Positions 17,501 through 24,529 of a DNA stretch of 44,439 bases are shown here, piece after piece. This DNA is from Treponema sp. (GTDB taxonomy: Bacteria > Spirochaetota > Spirochaetia > Treponematales > Treponemataceae). The DNA is taken from contig JAEESZ010000015.1 in NCBI GenBank assembly GCA_016286535.1, forward strand, positions 1 through 44,439. The letters are read 5' to 3'. Under the pieces are notes generated by a model that worked only from the letters and a program-made list of their open reading frames with translations, did no database searches and had not been told where the DNA came from. The translations under genes and the position numbers were made by a program. Numbering within the stretch: position 1 is the first letter of the stretch; each line of letters starts with the position of its first letter.

Positions 17501-19626
17501 TTAACGGTGAGGGGAGCCCCTGATTCAATGGTCAGTGTACCTTGATTTGTAAAGGCCCCGTCAACGGTAAGCTCCTCATTGAGGGTAAAGGTAGCGGTGT
17601 TTGTAAAAGTTCCTGCAACATTTATACTTTCGCTGTTATTCCAGCTTCCGGATTCAATTTTCAGATTATAATAGCCGTCATCATAGGCAGTAATGCTTCC
17701 GCTTCCGCTTTTATAAATCACTCTTCCCTGACTGCTGTCTATAAGAAGATTTCCAAGACTGTCGGCAATTCTTCCTGTAGAGGTAAAAATCAAATCAGAG
17801 TAGTTTGTAAGTCCGTCGCTTTCTGCAAGAATTAAATTGTCAGCTCCAAGAGTGATGGAAGCGTCATGACTTGTGGCAGTAGAAGTTCCTACGGTAAGAT
17901 TTTTTATTGTGTAAGAAGCAGTCAATACAGGATAGCGGGAAAGACCATCCGGAATAATTACTGCATAAGTTTCGTAATCAGGATAATAAGAAAGGCTTGG
18001 ACTCCAGTTTTCAGTATCTTCCCAAGAGGTAGAAACGGCTCCTGTCCAGGTGTAATCAAAGTCAAAAAGCCAGTTGGAGTTGTTGCCGCTGTCGCTGGAA
18101 AGGAAGGCAACTCTTTCCTGAGAGATTGTTGAATTGCTTATGTCTAAATATTCAGTAACAAAGTTTGTACTTGAGGCTGAAAGTGAGGAAACATTTAAAT
18201 TCCATGCAGAATCTCCGGTCAGTGTTAAAAGTGAACTTGCTGACGAACCGCTTAAAATCAGTTTTTCGCTTACACTTAAAGTTTGAGAAGCGGCTCCTGC
18301 AGGTTTGTTAAAGCTGATGCTTTCTCCGCCAAGGCTTTCTGCTATAAATTGCTGGCAGTTAAGGTTTAGGGCACTTATTTCATTTGAGCTGCTAAGATTA
18401 AGCTTTCCTATACTGCTGCTTTTACTGCTTGAAGAAGCTGTAAGACTTCCTCCTGCCATATTTATGCTTCCGCTGCCACTAAAATAAGCCGCAGAAAGTT
18501 CTGAACTTCCTCCAGAGGCATTTATAGTTCCATTGTTAATTAAAGGAAGTTCTGTCTCATTTGAATCCTTTGTGATTACAGAAATACCGGTGGTAACGTT
18601 TATAGTTCCATTGTTTGTAAAAGGACTTGTATCATCTGTAATTCTATATGTTTCCTGTGTCCAGAAAATATGAGGAACAGTAAGCTGTCCGCTTTCTTCT
18701 ACAATCAGTTTTCCTGCACAAGGATTGGATTCTGCACCAAGGTCTAATTCTGTATTTATATTTGCAGTACCCTTTACAATAAAAGAGGTTAGTAAATCAC
18801 TGGTGTAAGAGGAAATCCAGACCTTTTTTGCTGTAAAAGTCTGGTTTTCTTCTACTGTGAGCTGGGCTCCTGAGTGAATTTTTAAGGCTTCTCCTCCAAA
18901 TGTAAAAGGAGTTTGTAAATTAATATAACCTAAAACTCCGTCAGTGGCAGAAAAGCGGTTAATATCAAATTCATTGCTAACGGTTAAGCCGTAGCTTGCA
19001 GAATTACTTGAGATGATGTTTGCAGCCCAGTCTACTTCAGCAGCCCAGTCACTTGCAGTTGTACCGTTTACAACATAAAAATTATCGCAGTCAAGTGCAT
19101 TATTCAAAGTAAGGTTTACATTGCCGCCCATATAGATTGTGGTAAATTCAAGAGGGCTTGCAGAAGGAGTTTTTATATTTATGTAAGAAGAATCGCTGCT
19201 TGTAGTAGTCTTGTATAAATAAAGGTTGTGATCAATTGTGTCATCTATAAAGGAGATTGTAGTTTGACTCAGGTCTGCATCCGAAAAGAATTTTGCTGTT
19301 GGGCCAATCCGTAATTCTCCGGAGCTTTGCTTATATTCCTGCTGAAAAACAATTTCTAAAGTCTGGCAAATTAAGGTACCATTGTTTTCAACTGGTAGTG
19401 GTAGAGCAAGTGCGGCAGTGGGTATGTCATAAATGACTGTATCACCCTCATTGATGATATATGTGTCACCTGAAAAAGGATTCTCAGGGCTCCATTCCAG
19501 GGCTGCTCCGTTATAAGTACAAGTATATGTTTCTGCAAAAAGTCCTTCTGAAAGAGACAGACAGAGCAGAATCAGTAAAGTTTTGAGAAAGTTGAATTTA
19601 TTAATATGTTTTTCTAACTGCATCAT
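8527..19626 (-). CDS. Giant secreted repeat protein (3,699 residues) with FlgD-like C-terminal domain
   Basis: One uninterrupted 11.1-kb frame encodes a Ser/Thr/Asn/Asp-rich protein. A signal peptide ends near AETYT (about residue 32). The body has beta-rich passenger-like repeats. Four modules open with YTWTG followed by a Trp/NNW-SP segment and a PLL motif (Tyr525, Tyr974, Tyr1566, Tyr2179), and the last three are near-copies of about 590-610 residues. A different, less repetitive region follows from about 2600, with an SxDRTPPKI segment resembling surface Ig-like domains. The last 65 residues (GEHTYTWDG, VARGLYFIRV) resemble the FlgD Ig-like/C-terminal sorting fold. It is probably a surface or adhesin-type protein. 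No autotransporter barrel is present, so the route across the outer membrane is unknown. The start has two adjacent ATGs and no clear Shine-Dalgarno. Confidence 0.8.
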   Translation of the reverse strand: MMQLEKHINKFNFLKTLLILLCLSLSEGLFAETYTCTYNGAALEWSPENPFSGDTYIINEGDTVIYDIPTAALALPLPVENNGTLICQTLEIVFQQEYKQSSGELRIGPTAKFFSDADLSQTTISFIDDTIDHNLYLYKTTTSSDSSYINIKTPSASPLEFTTIYMGGNVNLTLNNALDCDNFYVVNGTTASDWAAEVDWAANIISSNSASYGLTVSNEFDINRFSATDGVLGYINLQTPFTFGGEALKIHSGAQLTVEENQTFTAKKVWISSYTSDLLTSFIVKGTANINTELDLGAESNPCAGKLIVEESGQLTVPHIFWTQETYRITDDTSPFTNNGTINVTTGISVITKDSNETELPLINNGTINASGGSSELSAAYFSGSGSINMAGGSLTASSSSKSSSIGKLNLSSSNEISALNLNCQQFIAESLGGESISFNKPAGAASQTLSVSEKLILSGSSASSLLTLTGDSAWNLNVSSLSASSTNFVTEYLDISNSTISQERVAFLSSDSGNNSNWLFDFDYTWTGAVSTSWEDTENWSPSLSYYPDYETYAVIIPDGLSRYPVLTASYTIKNLTVGTSTATSHDASITLGADNLILAESDGLTNYSDLIFTSTGRIADSLGNLLIDSSQGRVIYKSGSGSITAYDDGYYNLKIESGSWNNSESINVAGTFTNTATFTLNEELTVDGAFTNQGTLTIESGAPLTVKGDLVNSGSISQSDAVYCKGACENVTDTGSWTFSASAYIYFDADNSITFKSSSTSNRYNFDTSAASANTSFTGTSSGGQFLINSYTDGGQDLASFTNARFLNTAIYTKPLTVNKVTFDASNSFTSLNATGDVTFSAANTFGTLNLTGSAVFAATNSFENLNAQGSFTITFPAGSANSQNVTGSLILKGTSAGNLLTVKSPSSSSDDEDDCFYINYSGSLSDASLQYLNLKNAYNARMDGSSHENLTPDNSTDSGNNYYWNFLGAAYTWTGNSDKEWSNKNNWTPASVPGKGSLITIPSGKSKYPLLSSISGDIDIYYDTTYKGNLTIAASASMDFASYSFNAGTITNRGTIRAMGDSGQSLTATNKTSGANSTFAYYSSSIAEDVWDDTYNYLTFIEDAEGTISTALSVNKTTTINTSGSLSLSGTNTFTGNVILIAGEDITLNAASAFTIAANTGSTAQCKNLTVNSDVKLAGNLITESSMIFNQNLTLSANAKLQTTDDSGLITFVKNAGDATATNSASSLTIDSNLYFGQNAKANPSYLLISSSNAIDISSQSSSQINFACDLRLAEGSTATLSSPAKVSGDFTNAGTFNAESRLDLYADSVNSGSIIQTDEIYFNDGSSSVSDSGSWSIDADSYIHFANTSAEVTFTSSSSTNEYRFDTSSAGQPVNFEGSSASSKMIIKAYRDSYSSSSACDGCTFKNVNVSQGQTFTKDLIAIDAVLFSGENTFAGLTLKGNVEFKASDSFTSLTADGLGGKTITFPAGTAYSQTVTGSLTLKGTSTASLLTLKSSASSSDDEDDCFYINYSGSLDNASLQYLNLKNAYNARMDGSSHVNLAPENSSDSGNNYYWDFLGAAYTWTGNADTEWNNKNNWSPASVPGKGSLVTIPAGKTIYPLLTDELDLKYSSTYAGSLTIAASALIDFSQYNFTAGTIINNGRIRLKGYSSQTITAGTKTNGAASVIEYYGTSIAKDSWNYTYNNLSFTEDASGTISQALSVSGTTEFETTGSITLSGTNTFTGGVSISSADDITLNSASDFTLAENTSNSEQCNSLTINSAVTLAGNVITAESQSYKGDLTLAKNLTLKNTSGTGAISFFAKAGTSGSGTGTYTLTLDGNLYCGEDAVINPQQLNLSSASAITASSENDSQINIATKLSIISGTKVTLSSPVKISGTANNNGSLTLNKAATINGATTNAGTINVSAVTHIKNNLTNTGIIIQTANLYFDDSCTSVSDSRSWTIDDDSYIHFANTSAEVTFTSSSSANEYRFDTSSAEKPVNFAGSSASSKMIIKAYRDFYSSSSACDGCTFKNVNVSQGQTFTKNIIAKDSVLFSGKNKFKGLTIQGNNLEFAESNTFENLTAEDLGGYTITFHAGFSYSQTITESLTLKGTSEESGDLLTLKSSASSSDDEDDCFYINFTAASLDNATLQYLNLINAYNARMGMDGSSPENMTTKNSWDSGNNYYWNFLDALYTWTGEADTEWTNKNNWSPASVPGKGSLVTIPSVMTNYPLLTSTINILYDEDTYPGSLTIAASASMDFASYSFTAGTITNNGTIRAMGADGQTLTAEEKINGENSTFAYYSSSIEEDVWDYPYNYLTFIDDADGEIPDALTVNKTTTINTSGSVSLSGENTFTGNVILTAGEDIVLNSASGFTIAANTGSEAQCENLTVNSDVTLSGNLITQTSMTFNQNLILAANAKLQTTDDSGLITFVKKAGSGDAGTENPAYTLTIDSNLYFGQNAKANPLYLLLANTKDISIRAEETAEIAADLFIDTSKKVTFASSVNVENFYFYNGALTLNSDITLTCTKDFVTFGTNYDADDANYSGSDTRFAYYPQTQSGAIAYTLSNPLSTGTYTAAFSSLSGATIKTEGNLYINGSDLDGGTSKCTIIIPDNTSSNPVFNSGSSPTEDMWGIPYALVFNSTISNINIEDDTDNKSYLTASASLTDAANMGNTDGGNNTNVQFDYPRIVYAKTVYDDVIYLAFNLPLENSNGEINRNLEEAANKNQGGIWYNGQSLQLISEAYTDPDCENLLSENEDLTTPDSDDYYGFYIRVQEGSEKWNTDANGSASTSELAIDKNTKDDSCDSDGVHHDITVDLYYFEGLFTAAQGHTMALNQHYDQTEDKCDPVMLQVSTGREAHTDYSGSGSQAFYDAHNFIELRYSEAVDIGSLDAADADDDGNNNLQASPSFGDITQNSANGELIEGLTIAGLITTSDGSLEAYNKNDSTSPHSLYRTFPVDSSSETKLQTHRIRIGIAAYVDEANPVSFDSKEFNNWLGYIESSSAPEGSASLISENYVEIKDVNSNLLQRASTENHQITTSEMEISSYSDWDCIAPDFTLCWKRDEDQPADYFEILGTGSGSTIDRLEMHISDNQNTDDIFWATGYGWVYKEGREWVDEDSSYSADIIGGIRLSSIYNQYEKFKYGIGENSTPSLLFTGINPGASSSFFTGYRNEKTHNIPTTMDNPYFTFDVPSSDLTFDTEFTISYDETGSYITDLAGNRLHHSSQMTSIDRTPPKINICLASVGNNLLSIIFTKEIADSFTYTTNSGANNSGNLTDFLPYAIKFGKISGGNWTGISDLEIVEAVKVDNHSNSDFTTYTFQLNRNVTLEDIKTLSLRIESPNTTKDGITFEETAKDNFTGLTGSKVTILQDYLGNYIQMYSAHALSDFAINSINPLYAYDPDFVSDGESLSIFEGLYSDSEPQSHAVHDWSQNQTNFGTLPYGDDIVLIADTTDGDDNSNIPNFRMYLSARPVTNSTSNQYNTDLDENKRVWQPELDGYTYFNNLATLPNTVFDSLDKTSSPDFDTSDSAFENAVQYNIDVSELNNEWQNKDQVSFIFGLNNGSNPVTIVHSPEYLPETDNYDCHTSPLFALRLTEASNLLSFDLWSFRLNKISLQRGGVTILNNVINLTNNEKTVLKVNMASQGKLKVIVMTLDGNIIKYLENTNSTSGEHTYTWDGTNLNGKKVARGLYFIRVIGDDFDETRKVMCVK
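12230..18054 (-). repeat. Internal module repeats of the giant gene
   Basis: Modules begin at 18054, 16707, 14931 and 13092 (minus strand); the last is followed by similar sequence to about 12230. Spacings are 1,347, 1,776 and 1,839 bp. Some segments are identical at DNA level: 13550-13615 and 15371-15436 match over 66 bases. This indicates recent duplication or gene conversion. The first module is more diverged and shorter. Confidence 0.85.
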
Positions 19627-19689
19627 TTTTCTATATATTAACCTTTCAATTATCGGTAAATTACAGATTGCGGTTTAAATAATTATTTT

Positions 19690-19719
19690 TTGTTTAACTT
19701 TTCTTTTTTCTGATATTAT
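19690..19719 (+). promoter_or_regulatory. Promoter of the HdeD-like gene
   Basis: TTGTTT (19690-19695), an 18-bp spacer and TATTAT (19714-19719, preceded by TGA, an extended -10) are followed 11 nt later by the Shine-Dalgarno GGAGG at 19731-19735 and ATG at 19741. The intergenic region also has to hold the promoter of the divergent giant gene; the only -10-like sequence there is TAATAT 8 nt before its first ATG. Confidence 0.6.
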
Positions 19720-19740
19720 ATTAATAGTACGGAGGCTTTT

Positions 19741-20337
19741 ATGAAAGTTAAAAATATTGATCAAAAATGGTTACCTTATGTCTACTCATGTTTACTTATA
19801 GTGGCAGGTTTGTTATTTATAGTTTTACCTGATTTCTTTTTAAGGTTATTTGTAATTATTCCGGGAATTGCCGCTGTAGCATATGGAATCTTTGTTCTGC
19901 TCCCGCTTAAGAATATGGAAGATTCTAATCTAAAGAGGGTAACTCTTATAAAAGGCTGTATTTCCATTACTTTTGGTCTGCTTGCCGTAATTGGTCCAAT
20001 GGCCGTTGCTGCCGCCGCAATTAAAATTGTTGCCTATATTTTTGCAGTTTCACTGATAGTTATGGCTGTTCTGGGCTTTTATTCAACATCCATGGAAACT
20101 TCTGAATCAGATAACCGTAAAAAAGAGATTTTTGAAAACCTTGCCCTGCTTTTAATTGCAGTGATTTTATTTCTCATTTCTCCAAAATCACTTGGCTATG
20201 CAATAATCAGAATTCTTGGTATATGTGCAATTGCAGCCGGACTTGTCTGGATTGTCTTCGAAGTGCTTTCTAAAAAAAATGAAATTGTAGTTGCAGACGA
20301 AGCCGTTGTTGTAAAAACAGAGGAAGAAGATAAATAA
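19741..20337 (+). CDS. HdeD-like (DUF308) inner-membrane protein
   Basis: The 198-residue protein has six predicted membrane helices in three pairs (about 12-30, 33-53, 70-88, 90-111, 127-144, 149-170), which is the repeated-hairpin layout of the HdeD/DUF308 family. A short charged tail (residues 172-198, acidic end EEEDK) would be cytoplasmic. Some family members are acid-stress proteins, but most have no known function, so none is assigned. GGAGG gives a strong ribosome site. A hairpin terminator follows at 20367. Confidence 0.75.
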   Translation: MKVKNIDQKWLPYVYSCLLIVAGLLFIVLPDFFLRLFVIIPGIAAVAYGIFVLLPLKNMEDSNLKRVTLIKGCISITFGLLAVIGPMAVAAAAIKIVAYIFAVSLIVMAVLGFYSTSMETSESDNRKKEIFENLALLLIAVILFLISPKSLGYAIIRILGICAIAAGLVWIVFEVLSKKNEIVVADEAVVVKTEEEDK

Positions 20338-20365
20338 AGACACTATCTTAAAAATATGATACTAT
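20337..20365 (+). promoter_or_regulatory. Possible promoter upstream of the SH3-like lipoprotein gene
   Basis: AAGACA (20337-20342), a 17-bp spacer and TACTAT (20360-20365, preceded by TGA) form a moderate promoter. Its transcript would begin in the terminator hairpin at 20367-20399, so the hairpin could be both a terminator and a 5' leader structure. Confidence 0.35.
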
Positions 20366-20366
20366 A

Positions 20367-20408
20367 AGGGGCTGCCGGAAGATATCTTTCCGGGGCCCTA
20401 TTTTTTTT
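20367..20408 (+). terminator. Rho-independent terminator after the HdeD-like gene
   Basis: CCGGAA (20375-20380) pairs with TTCCGG (20388-20393), and AGGG (20367-20370) pairs with CCCT (20396-20399). Eight T bases follow. It is 16 bp before the next start codon. Confidence 0.75.
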
Positions 20409-20423
20409 AACAGAATTAGAATT

Positions 20424-21737
20424 ATGAAAAAGACTTTTATTATTTTATCTACATTGGTTCTTGGACTTTCACTTTTATTAACTTCCTGTTCAGATAAGGT
20501 TATGGGCTATTCCGTAGTTTTATGGAATATTCCATCTTTGAAGGTTGAAAGCGGAAGTGTCGTACCGGTTTACATTAAATCAAATATTTCTCATGTTTAT
20601 GTAATTGGAACTCCGGATGGAGAAAAGGCAGAAGTTCCTCTCTGGCAGCTGACAGAGCCTCAGAAAAAATCAAAAATTAAAAACCTGCAGGCTAAATATT
20701 CGGCTTATGCAAATACCTATGCAGCAGTAAAGGTTGACGGACTTCCTGCCAGAGCAGAAGCTGTAAATACTGCAAAACAGGTTTACCGTCTTAGAAAGGG
20801 TGAAGTAATAAAAATCCTTTACAAATTAAACGGAACCGCCCCAATGACCGGAGGCAAACCTCTTGAAGGTGACTGGTTCAGAATTCTTACTAATAACGGA
20901 ACCCAGGCCTGCTGTTTCTCTTATAACTTAAATCTTTATCAGGCAGATATTGACGGAAATCAGATTGGCGGCGAAAAAATCGAAATTCAGGAAAATGAAG
21001 ATACCCTCTTTGAAGACGAAATTGCCCTTAAGACCTGGTATCCTGATTATTACAGTTCAATGATTCAGAGCGGAAGTATTGATCTTGCAAAACTTAAACC
21101 TTCTTACAATTTTGCAATAGACACTGTGAATAATAAGGTTACTCTAAACCTTAGTGATATTCATGAAAGCTGGACTTATGACGGTTATTCCCGCTCCGGC
21201 GAAAACGAATATGAATTAAAGGGAATTCCTCTTGTAATTATTTATAAACGCAGTAATTTCATTGTAATCCGCTATACCGGAAGTTCAGGAAAACCTCAGG
21301 ACATAAATCTTGTTATTCTTGATGCAGATTTGAATCAGATTATTGCAGATGAAAAGGCAAGACGTTTACAGGAATACAAAAAGATTTATGATCAGGGACC
21401 TGTTTTTGAAAGTGACAGCTATGGAAAAATCACCTTCAATGAACAGGAATCCTTCTACTGGTCAAACTTCAAGCTTCTGGTTCCATCTGTAATTCCAAAG
21501 CTTGCAAAAGGCAGCGGAAGCGTAAGTGTTAAATATGTACTTGGAAAAGCATTACAGAATTCTTATGATGGTGTAATTACCTTTAAATTCCAGGATGCAG
21601 ATAATGAGGTTAATTTCCTCTATAAGATTGAATCAAATGGTTTAAGACTGGAAGATGCAACCGGCGCAAGTTTTAACGGCAACCAGCTTTATTCCCGTGG
21701 TTCAAGTCCAATCATAATCTTCTTCAGAAAAAAATAA
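20424..21737 (+). CDS. Lipoprotein with SH3-like domain
   Basis: The 437-residue protein has a lipoprotein signal with a lipobox at LLTSC (Cys22). Residues about 95-180 form an SH3b-like fold (KVDGLPARAEAVNT, then GEVIKILYK and a Trp-Phe-Arg segment), a fold often used to bind cell-wall peptides. The rest is not recognised; charged stretches lie around 300-330. It probably sits in the envelope, facing the periplasm. It is the first gene of a tight run with the ABC-F and RsmI-like genes (8 and 15 bp gaps). There is no clear Shine-Dalgarno before the ATG. Confidence 0.75.
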   Translation: MKKTFIILSTLVLGLSLLLTSCSDKVMGYSVVLWNIPSLKVESGSVVPVYIKSNISHVYVIGTPDGEKAEVPLWQLTEPQKKSKIKNLQAKYSAYANTYAAVKVDGLPARAEAVNTAKQVYRLRKGEVIKILYKLNGTAPMTGGKPLEGDWFRILTNNGTQACCFSYNLNLYQADIDGNQIGGEKIEIQENEDTLFEDEIALKTWYPDYYSSMIQSGSIDLAKLKPSYNFAIDTVNNKVTLNLSDIHESWTYDGYSRSGENEYELKGIPLVIIYKRSNFIVIRYTGSSGKPQDINLVILDADLNQIIADEKARRLQEYKKIYDQGPVFESDSYGKITFNEQESFYWSNFKLLVPSVIPKLAKGSGSVSVKYVLGKALQNSYDGVITFKFQDADNEVNFLYKIESNGLRLEDATGASFNGNQLYSRGSSPIIIFFRKK

Positions 21738-21745
21738 AGGTAAGT

Positions 21746-23686
21746 ATGGCTTTTGTTCAGTTTTCCAGGGTAAATCTCGCATTTGGCGACAGAGATATTC
21801 TTAAAAATGTTTCTATAAATCTGCAGTCGGGCTGTAAGTTTGCATTAACAGGTGCAAACGGGGCCGGAAAATCTACTTTAATTAAGGTTCTTGCCGGTCT
21901 TGTTAAAGCAGACAGTGGAAACAGAGCCGTTCAAAAGGATTGCAGAATTGCATATCTTCCTCAAAGCGGACTTACTCATGCCGGCTGTACCCTTATGGAA
22001 GAGGCCGACAAAGCTTTTGAATTTGGTTATGAACTTCAAAGGCAGATAGATGCCATTGGCGAGCAGCTGCAGAAGGGGGAGGGCAATACCGATGCCCTTG
22101 TTTTACGACAGTCAGAATTAATTCAGCAGCTGGAAGATTCCCTCTGGCACAGAAGACAGGCAAATGCAGAATCAGTTCTTCTTGGTCTGGGCTTCAGCCG
22201 TTCAGATTTTGACCGCGATACAAAGGAATTCAGCGGCGGATGGCAGATGAGAATTGCCCTGGCAAAGGCTTTGATGCAGAATCCTGATATTCTTCTGCTT
22301 GATGAACCTACAAACTACCTTGATATTGAAGCCAGAACCTGGCTGGAAGAGTTTCTTCAGAATTTTAAGGGCGGTTTTTTACTTGTAAGTCATGACCGCT
22401 ATTTCCTTGATGTTACCATTAATGAAGTTTATGAACTCTTTAACGGAGAATTAAAACGCTACACAGGAAACTTTTCTCACTACGAAAAAGTAAGGGAAGT
22501 TGAATTAAAAACCTTAATTGCAGAATACGAACAGCAGCAGCAGGAAATTAATAAACTGGAAGATTTTATTAACCGCTTTGGGGCTAAGGCAACAAAGGCT
22601 GCTCAGGCTCAGGAGTATCAGAAAAAGCTTGAAAAAATGGTAAGAATTGAGATTCCTGAAAGTCTTAAAAAAATTCATTTTTCTTTTCCTCCGGCACCTC
22701 ACAGCGGCCGCCTTGTTCTTAGAACAAACGGCATCTGTAAGTCTTACGATGGAAAGCGCAATGTTCTGAATAATCTGGATATGACTCTGGAAAATGGCGA
22801 ACGCCTTGTTGTTGCGGGTCGTAATGGTGAAGGTAAATCAACCCTGTTAAGGATAATTGCCGGCGTTGATAAGGACTTTAGCGGCGAGATAATTCCGGGG
22901 GCGGGGGTGCAGATCGGCTACTTCAGTCAGGATAATGCAGAAACCATAAAGGGAAAAGAAAGCATTCTTGATTATCTTGAAGCCCGTGCTCCGCTTGAGC
23001 TCATCCCTAAATTAAGGGATATGCTGGGGGCCTTCCTTTTCCGTGGTGATGATGTTTATAAATCTTTAGACGTACTTTCGGGTGGTGAAAAATCCCGCAT
23101 TGCCCTTTTACAGCTTTTGCTCAGTCCTGTAAATCTTCTTATTCTTGATGAACCTACAAACCATCTTGATATGCATTCCAAGGATGTCCTTTTGTCTGCC
23201 CTTAAAGATTTTGGCGGAACGGTGGTTTTTGTTTCTCATGACCGTGGCTTTATAGAACAGCTTGCAACAAAGGTTCTTGAACTTAAGGCCGGACAATACA
23301 GATATTTCCCTGGCGGTTATGATTATTATCTGGAACAGACTGTAGAAAAGTCCGCTGCAAAAACCGTCGCTAAAGAAACTGGTAAAATAGAGCTTCAGCC
23401 TTCCGGCGATAATAAGCCTGCAGAAGTTTCTTCGGGAAAACTTTCTTACGAAGAGCAGAAAAAACAGGAATCAGAAAAGAGAAAAATACAAAAAGAAGTT
23501 AGCAGACTTGAAGATTTGATTGCTGAACTTGAAGAAAAAAAGTCTGCCCTGGACTTAAAGATGGCAGATCCTTCGGTGTATTCAAATGGAGAAAAAGCTA
23601 AGGCAGTTCAGAGGGAGCTGGAAGAAATCTGCAGTAAAATAGAAGAGACAACGGCGGCCTGGGAAGAAGCTGCCATGAAATTATAA
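21746..23686 (+). CDS. ABC-F family ATPase (Uup/YdiF-like)
   Basis: This 646-residue protein contains two fused ABC ATPase domains and no membrane helices, which defines ABC-F. Walker A motifs are GANGAGKST (36-44) and GRNGEGKST in the second half; the signatures are FSGGWQMR and LSGGEKSR, each followed by LLDEPT or LILDEPT Walker B. The interdomain linker (about 240-310) is charged and helical, like the P-site tRNA interaction motif. The C-terminal tail (about 550-646) is a predicted coiled coil as in Uup. Such proteins act on ribosomes, relieving stalling or giving antibiotic protection. Which one applies here is unknown. AAAGG lies before the ATG. Confidence 0.9.
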   Translation: MAFVQFSRVNLAFGDRDILKNVSINLQSGCKFALTGANGAGKSTLIKVLAGLVKADSGNRAVQKDCRIAYLPQSGLTHAGCTLMEEADKAFEFGYELQRQIDAIGEQLQKGEGNTDALVLRQSELIQQLEDSLWHRRQANAESVLLGLGFSRSDFDRDTKEFSGGWQMRIALAKALMQNPDILLLDEPTNYLDIEARTWLEEFLQNFKGGFLLVSHDRYFLDVTINEVYELFNGELKRYTGNFSHYEKVREVELKTLIAEYEQQQQEINKLEDFINRFGAKATKAAQAQEYQKKLEKMVRIEIPESLKKIHFSFPPAPHSGRLVLRTNGICKSYDGKRNVLNNLDMTLENGERLVVAGRNGEGKSTLLRIIAGVDKDFSGEIIPGAGVQIGYFSQDNAETIKGKESILDYLEARAPLELIPKLRDMLGAFLFRGDDVYKSLDVLSGGEKSRIALLQLLLSPVNLLILDEPTNHLDMHSKDVLLSALKDFGGTVVFVSHDRGFIEQLATKVLELKAGQYRYFPGGYDYYLEQTVEKSAAKTVAKETGKIELQPSGDNKPAEVSSGKLSYEEQKKQESEKRKIQKEVSRLEDLIAELEEKKSALDLKMADPSVYSNGEKAKAVQRELEEICSKIEETTAAWEEAAMKL

Positions 23687-23701
23687 GAGGGGGCTTTTGT
23701 T

Positions 23702-24409
23702 ATGGAAACTGCATTATATCTTATTCCGGTTACCTTAGGAGAAACTTCTATAGAAAAAGTTTTGCCTTCCTATAATCACGAAGTAATTATGGGGATAAAG
23801 CATTTTATAGTTGAAAATATCCGTTCTGCCCGCAGATTTTTAAAAAAGGTTGATAAAGAGATTGATATAGATGAACTTACCTTCTATGAATTGAACCGTC
23901 ATACAGACAGAAAATTTATTGGAGAATATCTTCAGCCTTTGAAGGAAGGTAAGTCTGTTGGAGTAATTTCTGAAGCAGGCTGTCCTGCAATAGCAGACCC
24001 CGGAGCTGATGTTGTTGCCATTGCCCAGAAGAAAGGATACAAAGTAGTTCCTCTTGTTGGACCTTCATCAATTCTTATGTCTGTAATGGCCAGTGGTTTT
24101 AACGGTCAGTCATTTGCCTTTAACGGCTATCTTCCTGTAGAAACTCCACAAAGAATCAAGGCCTTAAAAAAACTTGAGGCAAAGGTTTTAAACGAAAATC
24201 AGACCCAGCTTTTTATAGAAACTCCCTACCGCAACGAAAAAATGTTCGAAACTATAGTCAGCGCCCTGCGCCCGCAAACCAGACTCTGCATCGCCTGCGG
24301 GATCACCTGCCAGGAAGAATACATCCGTACCAGGACCCTGGCTGAGTGGAAAAAAGAAAAGCTTCCGCCAATTGCAAAAATCCCCTGCATTTTTGTGCTG
24401 GGGCAGTAG
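23702..24409 (+). CDS. RsmI-like SAM-dependent methyltransferase (tetrapyrrole methylase fold)
   Basis: The 235-residue protein belongs to the tetrapyrrole methylase superfamily. It has SEAGCPAIADPG (105-116), VPLVGPSSI and a GYLP motif, which match the RsmI family that 2'-O-methylates C1402 of 16S rRNA. It is shorter than typical RsmI (about 280) and lacks the usual N-terminal GNLGD segment (it has TLGETS), so it fits the short paralogue found in several phyla. RNA substrate specificity is therefore uncertain. It follows the ABC-F gene by 15 bp with GAGGGGG as ribosome site, so it is probably in one operon. Confidence 0.75.
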   Translation: METALYLIPVTLGETSIEKVLPSYNHEVIMGIKHFIVENIRSARRFLKKVDKEIDIDELTFYELNRHTDRKFIGEYLQPLKEGKSVGVISEAGCPAIADPGADVVAIAQKKGYKVVPLVGPSSILMSVMASGFNGQSFAFNGYLPVETPQRIKALKKLEAKVLNENQTQLFIETPYRNEKMFETIVSALRPQTRLCIACGITCQEEYIRTRTLAEWKKEKLPPIAKIPCIFVLGQ

Positions 24410-24513
24410 GCGGGCCGGCAAAGGTTGCTCGCGCCCGGAAAGGGGATATTTGTGTTAGTCTTGCATAACATTTCATTATAGATATGCTTTTGCTATCCGA
24501 AGACAATATTTTT

Positions 24514-24522
24514 TGTTATACT
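24514..24522 (+). promoter_or_regulatory. Extended -10 promoter of trxB
   Basis: TGT-TATACT ends 7 nt before the trxB ATG at 24530. No Shine-Dalgarno lies between, so the mRNA should be leaderless. No good -35 box is apparent. Confidence 0.6.
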
Positions 24523-24529
24523 TTAAAAC

